Positions 6,853-13,341 of a DNA stretch of 21,883 nucleotides are shown piece after piece (within the stretch, counting starts at the first letter, position 1; every line of letters starts with the position of its first letter). Under the pieces are notes generated by a model. The model was not told the origin of the DNA. It saw nothing but the letters and a program-made list of their open reading frames with translations, and did no database searches. The stretch is taken from positions 1 through 21,883 of the forward strand of contig JBBQZL010000016.1 in NCBI GenBank assembly GCA_038207745.1, read 5' to 3'. This DNA comes from JBBQZL01 sp038207745 (GTDB taxonomy: Bacteria; Actinomycetota; Thermoleophilia; Solirubrobacterales; 70-9). The position numbers and the translations under genes were made by a program.

Positions 6853-7719
6853 CTAGCGGGGATCCGACTCGGGACTCCCGGTTCGGGCCTTGTCGGTCGA
6901 CGACATGCCGAGCAGCTTGCGATGCAATGCCTGGACATCTCCGCTCGGAGCGGCACCGAGTTCGTCGGTCAGAAGGCGCCTCAGCTGCTCATATGTCCAG
7001 AGGGCCTCGGCGGTGTTACCTGAAGCGGCGAGGGCCTGCATCAGCAGGAGATAGCCCGATTCACGGAATGGCGCGATCCGGACCAGGGCACGGGCGGACC
7101 TTTCCGCACCGGCGAGTTCTGACCCGCCAAGCCCGATACCCGACCTTGCGATCACTTCACGAGCGCGCAGTTCCAACTCGGAAAGCTCGCCTCTGACCTC
7201 GTCAACCCATACAGCCTCGAACCCCGAAAGGAAAGGCCGACCCGAGATGTTGAGCGTGATGTGCGCCTGGGCCCAGGCGCTCTTCCAGTCCTCGTCGCGG
7301 ATATTGGCGTCGGCAAGCTTGATCGCGACCTCGGCGGCCTCAGTGTCGATCCAGGTGTCCACGGGCAGCCTCAGCTCGACCGTGTCCCGTCCCGCGAGGG
7401 CGTCGGTACCAAGTGCGCTTCGAAGTCGCGAAAGCTGTGTTCGAAGCGCGCCCGAGGGGTTCGCCGGCTGCTTTCCCGGCCAGATAGCGGTGATCATCTC
7501 GATGCGACTTACAGGGCGACCACGGTGAAGTACCAGATAGGCGAGGAGTATCCGGCCCTGGCGGCCACGCAACTCCGGCGTAACGTGTCTACCCTTTACG
7601 TCTGCCTTGAGCCGTCCGCACAGCTGGATGCGAGTCTCGGAGGATTGCTCGGGCGGTTGTTCCACAGAGGAAATCTGTGGAAACGATACGGAAACGCTGT
7701 CAAGACGTGAGGAAAACAC
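6853..7719 (-). CDS. SARP/BTAD-type transcriptional regulator
   Basis: This 288-residue protein has an OmpR-like winged helix (about 30-125; LRGRQGRILLAYLVLHRG, SRIEMITAIWPG, ALRTQLSRLRSALG) and a bacterial transcriptional activation domain (about 130-275). It has no ATPase or sensor domain, so it resembles the small AfsR/SARP activators (DnrI, EmbR) of actinobacteria. The start is uncertain. The GTG at 7719 has no clear ribosome binding site; an in-frame GTG at 7665 would still keep the whole DNA-binding domain. A 23-bp palindrome (7660-7682) lies exactly in this zone, favouring a downstream start with an operator before it. It is divergent from the surface-protein/sugar-transferase operon, its most likely target; this is inference. 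Confidence 0.88.
   Translation of the reverse strand: MFSSRLDSVSVSFPQISSVEQPPEQSSETRIQLCGRLKADVKGRHVTPELRGRQGRILLAYLVLHRGRPVSRIEMITAIWPGKQPANPSGALRTQLSRLRSALGTDALAGRDTVELRLPVDTWIDTEAAEVAIKLADANIRDEDWKSAWAQAHITLNISGRPFLSGFEAVWVDEVRGELSELELRAREVIARSGIGLGGSELAGAERSARALVRIAPFRESGYLLLMQALAASGNTAEALWTYEQLRRLLTDELGAAPSGDVQALHRKLLGMSSTDKARTGSPESDPR
7660..7682. promoter_or_regulatory. 23-bp inverted repeat, candidate operator of the divergent promoter
   Basis: TTCCACAGA (7660-7668) and TCTGTGGAA (7674-7682) are perfect 9-bp arms around GGAAA. The dyad lies at the 5' end of the SARP-type gene and 60-82 bp upstream of the ATG at 7742, where a bidirectional operator would be expected. If the regulator starts at 7719 the dyad is intragenic. 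Confidence 0.6.
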
Positions 7720-7741
7720 GGTTCGTGCAGGATCGACAGCA

Positions 7742-7942
7742 ATGACCGATCACTTGACCCTCGAAACTAAAGAACCAGCGTTGAAGTTCCGATGTGAATG
7801 TGGAGCGACCATCCAGGCTCGAGGGAAAGAGCGACTTGCGGAGCTCGCGCGTGTTCACTTGGGTGAGTTCCACCCGGATTTAGGTTCGGAACTACCGATG
7901 TCGACGATCATCGCCATGGCAGAAGAAACGGAGAACTCTTGA
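7742..7942 (+). CDS. Small Cys/His protein, DUF1059-like
   Basis: This 66-residue protein has no recognised function. FRCECGATIQARGKERLAELARVHLGEFHP contains C18-x-C20 and H39-x4-H44, a possible metal-binding set with a strand-strand-helix layout reminiscent of DUF1059 proteins. The frame is open upstream, but the ATG at 7742 has AGGA 9 bases before it and the upstream residues look non-coding. Its TGA overlaps the TTG start of the LPFTG gene, so the two are translationally coupled. It is the first gene of the surface-protein/sugar-transferase operon. It could be a small regulator or metal sensor of that operon, which is speculation. Confidence 0.75.
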   Translation: MTDHLTLETKEPALKFRCECGATIQARGKERLAELARVHLGEFHPDLGSELPMSTIIAMAEETENS

Positions 7943-8283
7943 ATACCCTCAAAACCCCCAAGCGGCGCACCGCGGCGATTATGGCCTCGGCCCTCGCCGT
8001 TGTCTGCATGATGGCTGTCCCGGTGTTTGCGTCGGCGGCCACAAGAACGGCAAAGGTCGAGGTTGTCTCGTCGGGGAATGACCCGACGGCGGCCCAGTAC
8101 GCACCCCCGATCGATTTCAGTGGAGCGGGCGGAACCGCGAGCAGCAGTGGCAGCTCGTCCAGTGGCTCACTTCCCTTCACGGGTCTTGATGTCCTGGCGC
8201 TGGTGGGCGCAGCCTTGATCCTCACCGGCAGCGGACTCCTGATCCGTCGCCTCTCAGTTCCGGGAGGCGAGCGGAGGAGTTGA
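7939..8283 (+). CDS. Small LPXTG-type (LPFTG) cell-surface protein
   Basis: This 114-residue precursor has a basic n-region (KTPKRR), a hydrophobic core (about 12-30) and a likely cleavage near ASA-AT (about residue 33). A short ectodomain of about 45 residues, Ser/Gly-rich near its end, precedes the sorting signal LPFTG (78-82), a membrane helix (about 84-102) and a basic RR stop. This is the standard sortase substrate layout. The start is TTG at 7939 with GGAG (7930-7933) 5 bases upstream; starting at the ATG at 7981 would remove the positive n-region. Its TGA overlaps the TTG start of the sugar transferase. No sortase gene is in the window. The tiny ectodomain suggests a linker, glycan attachment point or spacer, not an enzyme. 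Confidence 0.86.
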   Translation: MNTLKTPKRRTAAIMASALAVVCMMAVPVFASAATRTAKVEVVSSGNDPTAAQYAPPIDFSGAGGTASSSGSSSSGSLPFTGLDVLALVGAALILTGSGLLIRRLSVPGGERRS

Positions 8284-9734
8284 CCGCATCTGACGGCCAG
8301 AAGTCCTTTCCTCACCTGAGCGCGCTGCATGCGCAGCGCCTCTTGGAGACGATCGCCTATCGCATCGCGCCCGCCGCGATCGCGGGGGGGATGGCCGTCG
8401 GTCACCTCAGCAGTTTCGGGCACGGGGTGATCGTCTTTGTTTCCGTGCTCGCCGCAAGTTGGATTCTCGAGCGAAATCGGTTCCCGCTGCACCTGATGCC
8501 GTTCGCGGCGCTGATCCTCAGAGCATCCGTCCCGGTTCTCGGCGTGGCGATCGCACTTGCCACCTTCTCGCTGAGTGGCAAGCCAGAACCGGCCTCAACT
8601 CTGATCGCACCGATCCTCGGTGCCTGGTGCGTGATGCTCTTCGCCACCTGGATGAGGATCCGATTTGATTCATCCAGGCAGGTGAGGATCGCGGTGATCG
8701 GTTCCCCCGGGCTGGCTATCGGTCTGGTCGAGGAGTTGGATCGTTCGGCGATCCGGGGCTACACGGTCGCCGGTTGGATCACAGGAGACGAGCCGGCCAC
8801 GAATCGCGGTGACGGGGGACCCCGGCGTCTTGGCTCGCTTGCGGAGATCCGGGAGGTCGTCAAGGAGCACTCGATCGACCTGCTCGTTCACAGCTCCGGT
8901 CCGGCGCCCGATGAAGGCGACTCACATCACTCGCGGCTCGAAGTATTCGAGCGCGTTGCCGCCGACTGTCTCGATATGCCAGTGCGCCTGATCGAGGCCG
9001 GCCAGCTCTACGAGGAGCTTCTCGGACATGTCCCGCTCGGCCAATCGAACTCAGCCTGGTTCCAGTACCTGCTTCATCCTCGATACAGCGCCGGACTCCC
9101 CGGTTCCAAGCGGGCGTTTGACCTGATCGTCGGCGGCGCGATGCTGCTGATTCTTGCGCCGGTGATCGCCGTCTTCTCCCTGATCGTCAAGCTCACCGAC
9201 AGCGGGCCGATCTTCTTCCGGCAGCTTCGGGTCGGGGAAGGTGGCCGTGAGTTCATGATGATCAAGGTCCGCTCGATGTCGACTGAAGCAGAGTCCGAGG
9301 GCGCCCGCTGGTCCGATGCCGAAGACAGCCGGGTTACCGGAGTCGGCCGATTCATGCGCCGCTTTCACATCGATGAGCTGCCACAGCTCTGGAACGTGAT
9401 CACGGGTGAGATGACCCTGGTCGGGCCGCGGCCTGAGCGTCGCGAGCTGATCACCGAGCTGGAGCTCCAGCTCCCCTACTACGACCGTCGCCACCTGGTC
9501 AAGCCGGGGATCGCCGGGTGGGCCCAGGCGCGCTGCGGATACGGCGGATCCGAGGAGGGGACCGGTTGGAAGCTCTGCCACGACCTCTTCTACCTCAAGC
9601 ATCGATCGGTCTATTTTGATTTCCTCGTCCTGCTCGAGAACGTTCGCGTCTCATTCAGCGTTGGGTCGCAGTTCGCTGCCCATGCACCGCAGGAGCAGTT
9701 CATTCTCGGGCGCCCGGGACACCAGAAGGCTTAG
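8280..9734 (+). CDS. Exopolysaccharide priming sugar transferase (polyprenyl glycosylphosphotransferase)
   Basis: This 484-residue membrane protein transfers a sugar-1-phosphate to undecaprenyl phosphate, the first step of exopolysaccharide assembly. Four N-terminal membrane segments lie at about 28-124. A CoA-binding-like middle domain follows (about 135-265), then a membrane-associated helix (KRAFDLIVGGAMLLILAPVI, about 278-297) and the bacterial sugar transferase domain. It carries the catalytic Asp-Glu pair D365-E366 in HIDELPQLWNV, TLVGPRPERRE and KPGIAGWAQ. This is the WcaJ/CpsE class. The start is a TTG overlapping the TGA of the LPFTG gene, with GGAGG motifs just upstream. It ends the operon; a hairpin terminator follows at 9750-9779. 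No other glycosyltransferases are nearby. Confidence 0.93.
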   Translation: MTASDGQKSFPHLSALHAQRLLETIAYRIAPAAIAGGMAVGHLSSFGHGVIVFVSVLAASWILERNRFPLHLMPFAALILRASVPVLGVAIALATFSLSGKPEPASTLIAPILGAWCVMLFATWMRIRFDSSRQVRIAVIGSPGLAIGLVEELDRSAIRGYTVAGWITGDEPATNRGDGGPRRLGSLAEIREVVKEHSIDLLVHSSGPAPDEGDSHHSRLEVFERVAADCLDMPVRLIEAGQLYEELLGHVPLGQSNSAWFQYLLHPRYSAGLPGSKRAFDLIVGGAMLLILAPVIAVFSLIVKLTDSGPIFFRQLRVGEGGREFMMIKVRSMSTEAESEGARWSDAEDSRVTGVGRFMRRFHIDELPQLWNVITGEMTLVGPRPERRELITELELQLPYYDRRHLVKPGIAGWAQARCGYGGSEEGTGWKLCHDLFYLKHRSVYFDFLVLLENVRVSFSVGSQFAAHAPQEQFILGRPGHQKA

Positions 9735-9749
9735 GGGCAGTCGTGAAGA

Positions 9750-9779
9750 GGACCCCGATCTGGGAGTAGGTCGGGGTCC
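9750..9779 (+). terminator. Hairpin terminator after the sugar transferase
   Basis: GGACCCCGA (9750-9758) and TCGGGGTCC (9771-9779) form a perfect 9-bp stem around 12 bases, starting 16 bases past the stop codon. There is no U-run, as is common in high-GC actinobacteria. The rest of the gap to 9957 holds nothing I can identify. Confidence 0.6.
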
Positions 9780-9957
9780 CCGGTTCACGTGGATGGACAT
9801 TTCTGAATCGAATCCGGTCGATGCTGCCAGGGAAGCTGGGGTCCCCGGCCGTCATGCGCCTCGGCGATCTGACCACGATCGCATTCCACGGATCTCGGCG
9901 GTATGGCCGGAATGTACAAACTGCACGCCCCTGTACTGGCCGTTTTGCAAGGGGAGC

Positions 9958-10503
9958 TCATCCGATGGTCGAGATCGCCCAGACGAGGAGCCCGGCCGCA
10001 GCGACGCCAACCAGGATCCAGGCCAGCAGGATCAGAGGGCGGATCTCACCGGTTGGTTGGTGGATCCCGTTCTCGCCAATCCCGGTTTCGGCCTGTCCCC
10101 GCGGATCCTCAGTCTCAGTCGTGTCGAGAAGTTGACGGGCGTCGGCAAGGGCTGACTCCGGGACCATCACGTCACGCGGTCCCGAAGCCAGGAAGTCGGG
10201 AACGTCGAACCCAGCCGATCGCCGCAGAAAGCTCGGGATCCCCTCCTCGAGCAGCATCCCCTGGATCAGTTCAGCCTCAGCCTGATTGCGTGCGTACCCG
10301 GCCTTCATCGGCTTGCCGTCGGAATACCTGGCGTCCACCTTCTCTGCCTTCTCGTGCGTATCGGTGACCGGCTCTTCACCCGTGCGCGATGCGTACGCCA
10401 GCGGCATCCCGCACTGCGAGCACAGGGTCTGGTCGAGGTCGTGCGTAAGGGCGCATCTGGGGCAGATCAGCTCTCCGCCGCTAGATGATCTCGAGCTCGG
10501 CAT
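9958..10503 (-). CDS. Zinc-ribbon, DUF2007-like membrane-tail protein
   Basis: This 181-residue protein has three parts. An N-terminal zinc ribbon has C14-x2-C17 and C28-x2-C31. A middle domain (about 60-130; AELIQGMLLEEGIPSFLRRSAGFDVPDF, PRDVMVPESALADARQLL) resembles DUF2007, a ferredoxin-like fold called a putative signal-transducing domain. A single C-terminal membrane helix (about 155-178) leaves the body in the cytoplasm. The ATG at 10503 lies inside the 3' end of the JAMM gene; a GTG at 10515 in the same frame is also possible. The overlap indicates coupled translation. The function is unknown; the linkage to a CysO-type peptidase and cysM suggests a link to sulfur metabolism, but only by position. 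Confidence 0.78.
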   Translation of the reverse strand: MPSSRSSSGGELICPRCALTHDLDQTLCSQCGMPLAYASRTGEEPVTDTHEKAEKVDARYSDGKPMKAGYARNQAEAELIQGMLLEEGIPSFLRRSAGFDVPDFLASGPRDVMVPESALADARQLLDTTETEDPRGQAETGIGENGIHQPTGEIRPLILLAWILVGVAAAGLLVWAISTIG

Positions 10504-10876
10504 CCTCGATCTCACCGTCCCGAATCCAGAATCCCCTCACGTCCGGGTTCTCGGGATCCGCCAGGGAGACGATCACGTAGACCGCATCCGGCCAACCCGC
10601 GAGGTTGATATCGGTCTGCGACGGATAGGCGGCGCTCTTGGTGTGCGAGTGGTAGATCCCCACCAGGTCCTCGCCGTTTCCATCGATCTCCCGGATCAGC
10701 CGGAGCAGTTCGCCGGAGGCGATGCTGTACCGATACGGACTCGCCTCGGCGTTGACCGCCCGATACGTCGATGCCGCATCGCGGTCGGCGCCGCCGATCA
10801 TCCCGCAGCACTCATTCGGAGCGTCCTCCCGGGCATGTCGCACCATCTCATCGATCAGCGTCCGAGTGATCTTCAT
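10481..10876 (-). CDS. mec: JAMM/MPN+ metallopeptidase, Mec-like
   Basis: This 131-residue single-domain JAMM protein has the complete zinc site: E22 in NECCG and H76-S-H78-x7-S86-x2-D89 in YHSHTKSAAYPSQTD. In M. tuberculosis, Mec removes cysteine from the CysO-cysteine adduct made by CysM; in Pseudomonas, QbsD trims extra residues from a sulfur carrier. Either reaction fits here, since cysM lies upstream on the same strand and the CysO-like carrier in this window carries a C-terminal Arg. The start is ATG at 10876. Between it and cysM lies the structured repeat element at 10990-11111. The following zinc-ribbon gene overlaps its 3' end. Confidence 0.9.
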   Translation of the reverse strand: MKITRTLIDEMVRHAREDAPNECCGMIGGADRDAASTYRAVNAEASPYRYSIASGELLRLIREIDGNGEDLVGIYHSHTKSAAYPSQTDINLAGWPDAVYVIVSLADPENPDVRGFWIRDGEIEDAELEII

Positions 10877-10989
10877 CGTCTCGCAAAGCTACCAAGCGGG
10901 GAGGGGCGGTGGAGACGGTCCGAGGCTCCTGCAGCCCCAGCTCGGGAGTTGGCACAGGGGTCCCGGCCCTCGCCAGCTTGTTGAATCCC

Positions 10990-11111
10990 GGAGGGGAGCC
11001 CGGTGCATGCCCCGAACGTTTTGCGCCTGAGCCGAACCCCGCGTCAGCGCGGAAGACCGGCAACCTCGCCAGAGGGAAGGCGAGAGAGGGACGTGCACAG
11101 GGCTCCCCTCC
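10990..11111. repeat. Structured dyad element, copy A
   Basis: This 122-bp element is closed by perfect 12-bp arms, GGAGGGGAGCCC (10990-11001) and GGGCTCCCCTCC (11100-11111). After one mismatch a further 7-bp helix follows (11003-11009 with 11092-11098, one G.T). Inside are two blocks shared with copy B at 20289-20399, on the opposite strand: 11017-11048 (29 of 32 identical) and 11060-11089 (28 of 30). The second block holds the hairpin CTCGCC-AGAGGGAA-GGCGAG; in the first, CTGA and TCAG can pair. It lies between cysM and the JAMM gene. It could be a structured RNA or a palindromic interspersed repeat; its transcribed strand is unclear. Confidence 0.82.
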
Positions 11112-11137
11112 CGCCTTCAAGGAACGTGGGGAGGGAG
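11103..11137 (-). terminator. Terminator-like hairpin after cysM, overlapping element A
   Basis: CTCCCCTCCC (11103-11112) can pair with GGGAGGGAG (11129-11137) as a 9-bp stem with one bulge, starting 10 bases past the cysM stop. It competes for the same bases as the right arm of the element at 10990-11111, so the two structures exclude each other. Confidence 0.4.
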
Positions 11138-11146
11138 CAGCACGTC

Positions 11147-12112
11147 CTACCACCAGACGGTGGACTCGATCCCCTCAAGCTCCTCGATCGGCTTCGTGTA
11201 AACGCCTGAGGAGAGGTACTTCCAGCCGTCATCGGGGATGATGAAGACGACATTGCCCGACTCGAGTTCTCCGCCGATGCGAACAGCTATCGCGGCGATC
11301 GCCCCGGATGAGACGCCGGCGAAGATCCCCTCTTCGTTGAGCAGCCTCTTGGTCCAGATGATCGCGTCCCGGTTTGAAACCATGATCTTGCGGTCGATGA
11401 TCGAGAGATCGATGATCGGAGGGATGAAGCCGTCGTCAAGGGAACGCAGACCCTGGACGAGTTCGCCCTGCATCGGCTCGGCGGCGACCAGAAGAGTTGA
11501 TGGGTCGTGCTCCTTGAGTCGACGACCGTTGCCCATCAGGGTGCCACCTGTTCCGAGCCCGGCGACGAAAGCGGCAACCGAATCGAGCTCCTCGAGGATC
11601 TCGAGTGCCGTTCCGTTGTAATGGGCACCGGGGTTTGCCTGGTTGCCGTATTGGTATGGCATATAGAAGCGGGAGTCCTGGGCGCGTTCAAGCGCCACCT
11701 CGACCGCGCCGTTCGACCCCTTTGCGCCCTCTGAGTAGATGATCTCGGCGCCGTACATTCGAAGCAGCGCCGTTCGCTCCTCGGTGACGTTGTCCGGCAT
11801 CACGACCTGAAGCGGATATCCCTTGCGACGGCAGATCATCGCCAGCGAGATTCCGGTGTTGCCCGAGGTTGGTTCGAGAATCGTCTGCCCTGGCTCGATC
11901 GCGCCCTCGGCCTCGGCTGACTCGATCATCGCCTTGGCGACCCGGTCCTTTACGGAACCGGTGGGGTTTCGGCCCTCGAGCTTGGCGAAGATCCGGACTC
12001 CGGGCTTGGGCGACAAGCGGGGGAGCTCGACCAGCGGAGTGTTTCCGATCGACTCGACCACGTTCGCGAATCGGCCGCCGCAGGGTCTGTTGAAGAGTTC
12101 GTCTTTGGGCAT
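11147..12112 (-). CDS. cysM: CysM-type cysteine synthase (probably O-phosphoserine / CysO-dependent)
   Basis: This is a 321-residue PLP-dependent fold-type II enzyme. PLP lysine K55 sits in NPTGSVKDR; the substrate loop TSGNTG is at 82-87; the phosphate-binding GTGGT is at 187-191. RMYGAEIIYSEGAKGSN, YQYGNQANPGAHYNGT and WKYLSSGVY track M. tuberculosis CysM more closely than classical CysK (from memory). The segment GLRSLDDGF (R223) matches the region that in mycobacterial CysM carries the arginine contacting phosphoserine. This supports O-phosphoserine plus CysO thiocarboxylate as substrates, so the product would be a CysO-cysteine adduct for the JAMM peptidase downstream. Substrate choice is inferred. 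It is divergent from an amino acid transporter. Confidence 0.93.
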   Translation of the reverse strand: MPKDELFNRPCGGRFANVVESIGNTPLVELPRLSPKPGVRIFAKLEGRNPTGSVKDRVAKAMIESAEAEGAIEPGQTILEPTSGNTGISLAMICRRKGYPLQVVMPDNVTEERTALLRMYGAEIIYSEGAKGSNGAVEVALERAQDSRFYMPYQYGNQANPGAHYNGTALEILEELDSVAAFVAGLGTGGTLMGNGRRLKEHDPSTLLVAAEPMQGELVQGLRSLDDGFIPPIIDLSIIDRKIMVSNRDAIIWTKRLLNEEGIFAGVSSGAIAAIAVRIGGELESGNVVFIIPDDGWKYLSSGVYTKPIEELEGIESTVWW

Positions 12113-12215
12113 CTGCCGTCACCAATCGAGATCGAAGTCGGGACTCTACTTCAGAAACTGTAGTGAGGTGCCTCGCTCGGCATGGCCGGATTCAGGCAGG
12201 TCGTGATCCAAGCGA

Positions 12216-12258
12216 CCGGGACACCGGTGGGGGTGTCCGGGCCCCAAATCTGGCCCGG
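12216..12258. promoter_or_regulatory. Two overlapping, mutually exclusive hairpins between cysM and the transporter
   Basis: Hairpin 1 pairs 12216-12225 with 12232-12241 (9 of 10 bp; core GGACACC/GGTGTCC). Hairpin 2 pairs CCGGGCC (12237-12243) with GGCCCGG (12252-12258) and is followed by GCTTTGTTC. They share 12237-12241, so only one can form. The layout looks like an attenuator or switch in a leader, or a bidirectional regulatory site. The rest of the 300-bp gap 12113-12412 holds promoters only. Confidence 0.45.
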
Positions 12259-12304
12259 GCTTTGTTCAGTGGGCCAGTGCGGGCGAGGTCTCAGATCACA
12301 ATTA

Positions 12305-12334
12305 TCGACGCGATCGTCACCACAGCGATACATT
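12305..12334 (+). promoter_or_regulatory. Candidate promoter for the ABC transporter operon
   Basis: TCGACG (12305-12310, 4/6 to TTGACA) and TACATT (12329-12334, 4/6 to TATAAT) are separated by 18 bases, about 80 bp upstream of the binding-protein start. If this is the real promoter, the hairpins at 12216-12258 lie outside the transcript. Confidence 0.3.
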
Positions 12335-12412
12335 TACCAAGTCGCCGAGCCGCCGGGAGAAGCCCGGTTGCTTTCCGGCGCTCGTTCGAAACATCTGACT
12401 GGAGGAGTCTGT

Positions 12413-13267
12413 ATGAGTGGTAAATCCCGGCTTTTGGCCGCTGTTGCGGCCCTTGCCCTGCTATTGGGTTCGATCTTTGTCGCGGGTTGTGGAAGTAGCG
12501 ACAGCAGCAGCAGCTCGAGTGGAAGCACATCAGCATCGGCTGACCTGGGTCTGATCAGCAATGGCACGCTGACCGTCGGTTCCGACATTCCCTATCCGCC
12601 CTTTGAGTTTGGAAAGGGCCCGGATTACCAGGGGTTCGACATCGATCTGATCAACGCAATCGCAGACAACATCGGCGTCGACACGAAGATCGAGGACACC
12701 GCGTTCGACACGATCTTCACCGATCTCGCCCAGAACAAGTTCGACGTGGTCGCCTCCGCATCGACCATCACGCCTGAGCGTCAGGCGACCGTCAACTTCT
12801 CGGATCCGTACTACGAGGCCCAGCAGGCCTTGCTCGTGCAGCCCGGGTCTGACATCAAGACGGTTGATGATCTTGCAGGCAAGACCATCGGTGTTCAGAA
12901 CGGCACAACCGGAAAGATCTATGCCGAGGATGAGGTCAAGGACGCCGGAAGCATTCGTGGCTTCCCGACCGGCCCGGATGTGATCGCGGCACTGAGGGGA
13001 ACCCAGCTCGATGCGGCCATCATCGACCAGCCCGTCGCGCAGGACGCGATCGACAAGGGACAGACCGGTTTCGAGATCGCAACGACGATCCCGACCAATG
13101 AGCTGTACGGCATTGCGATCGGCAAGGACAACAAGGGCCTGCTGGACGCGGTCAACGGTGCACTCACCGAGATGAAGAAGAACGGTCAGCTCAACGAGAT
13201 CTACCAGAAGTGGTTCAAGATCGACGCGTCGAAGGGCGTCATCGACGGCACGACAACCAACCCCTAA
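12413..13267 (+). CDS. Polar amino acid ABC transporter, substrate-binding lipoprotein
   Basis: This 284-residue protein belongs to the family 3 (SBP_bac_3) solute-binding proteins. A lipoprotein signal peptide ends in the lipobox FVAGC at about residue 27; a Ser-rich linker (about 29-43) tethers the domain to the membrane. The binding domain begins GTLTVGSDIPYPPFEF, with YQGFDIDLINAIA, ASASTITPERQATVNFSDPYY and DLAGKTIGVQNGTTG, typical of binders of polar or acidic amino acids and cystine. The ATG at 12413 has a strong GGAGGAG (12401-12407) 5 bases upstream; open frame further upstream is non-coding. It is the first gene of the operon and divergent from cysM, so cystine or serine-type substrates are plausible, but specificity cannot be read from sequence. 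Confidence 0.94.
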   Translation: MSGKSRLLAAVAALALLLGSIFVAGCGSSDSSSSSSGSTSASADLGLISNGTLTVGSDIPYPPFEFGKGPDYQGFDIDLINAIADNIGVDTKIEDTAFDTIFTDLAQNKFDVVASASTITPERQATVNFSDPYYEAQQALLVQPGSDIKTVDDLAGKTIGVQNGTTGKIYAEDEVKDAGSIRGFPTGPDVIAALRGTQLDAAIIDQPVAQDAIDKGQTGFEIATTIPTNELYGIAIGKDNKGLLDAVNGALTEMKKNGQLNEIYQKWFKIDASKGVIDGTTTNP

Positions 13268-13293
13268 CCAGGTAAGCAATCTCGGGCCATCGA

Positions 13294-13321
13294 GGGAGGG
13301 GCGCCATCGTGCGCCCCTCCC
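13294..13321 (+). terminator. Intra-operon hairpin between binding protein and permease
   Basis: GGGAGGGGCGC (13294-13304) and GCGCCCCTCCC (13311-13321) form a perfect 11-bp stem with a CATCGT loop, inside the 74-bp gap after the binding-protein gene. No U-run follows. Such hairpins often protect the upstream message or attenuate readthrough, so that binding protein exceeds permease. Confidence 0.6.
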
Positions 13322-13341
13322 GGCTCGGATAGAAAGCCTTC

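Noticed and set aside
7655..7690. DnaA-box-like TTCCACA / TGTGGAA near the SARP start
   Set aside because: Two or more mismatches to the DnaA box and no origin context; it is better explained as an inverted repeat.
11031..11065. Signal recognition particle RNA-like text (CCGAACCCCG, GTCAG, GGAA) in element A
   Set aside because: The order and spacing do not match the SRP domain IV loop, and copy B lacks the GGAA part.
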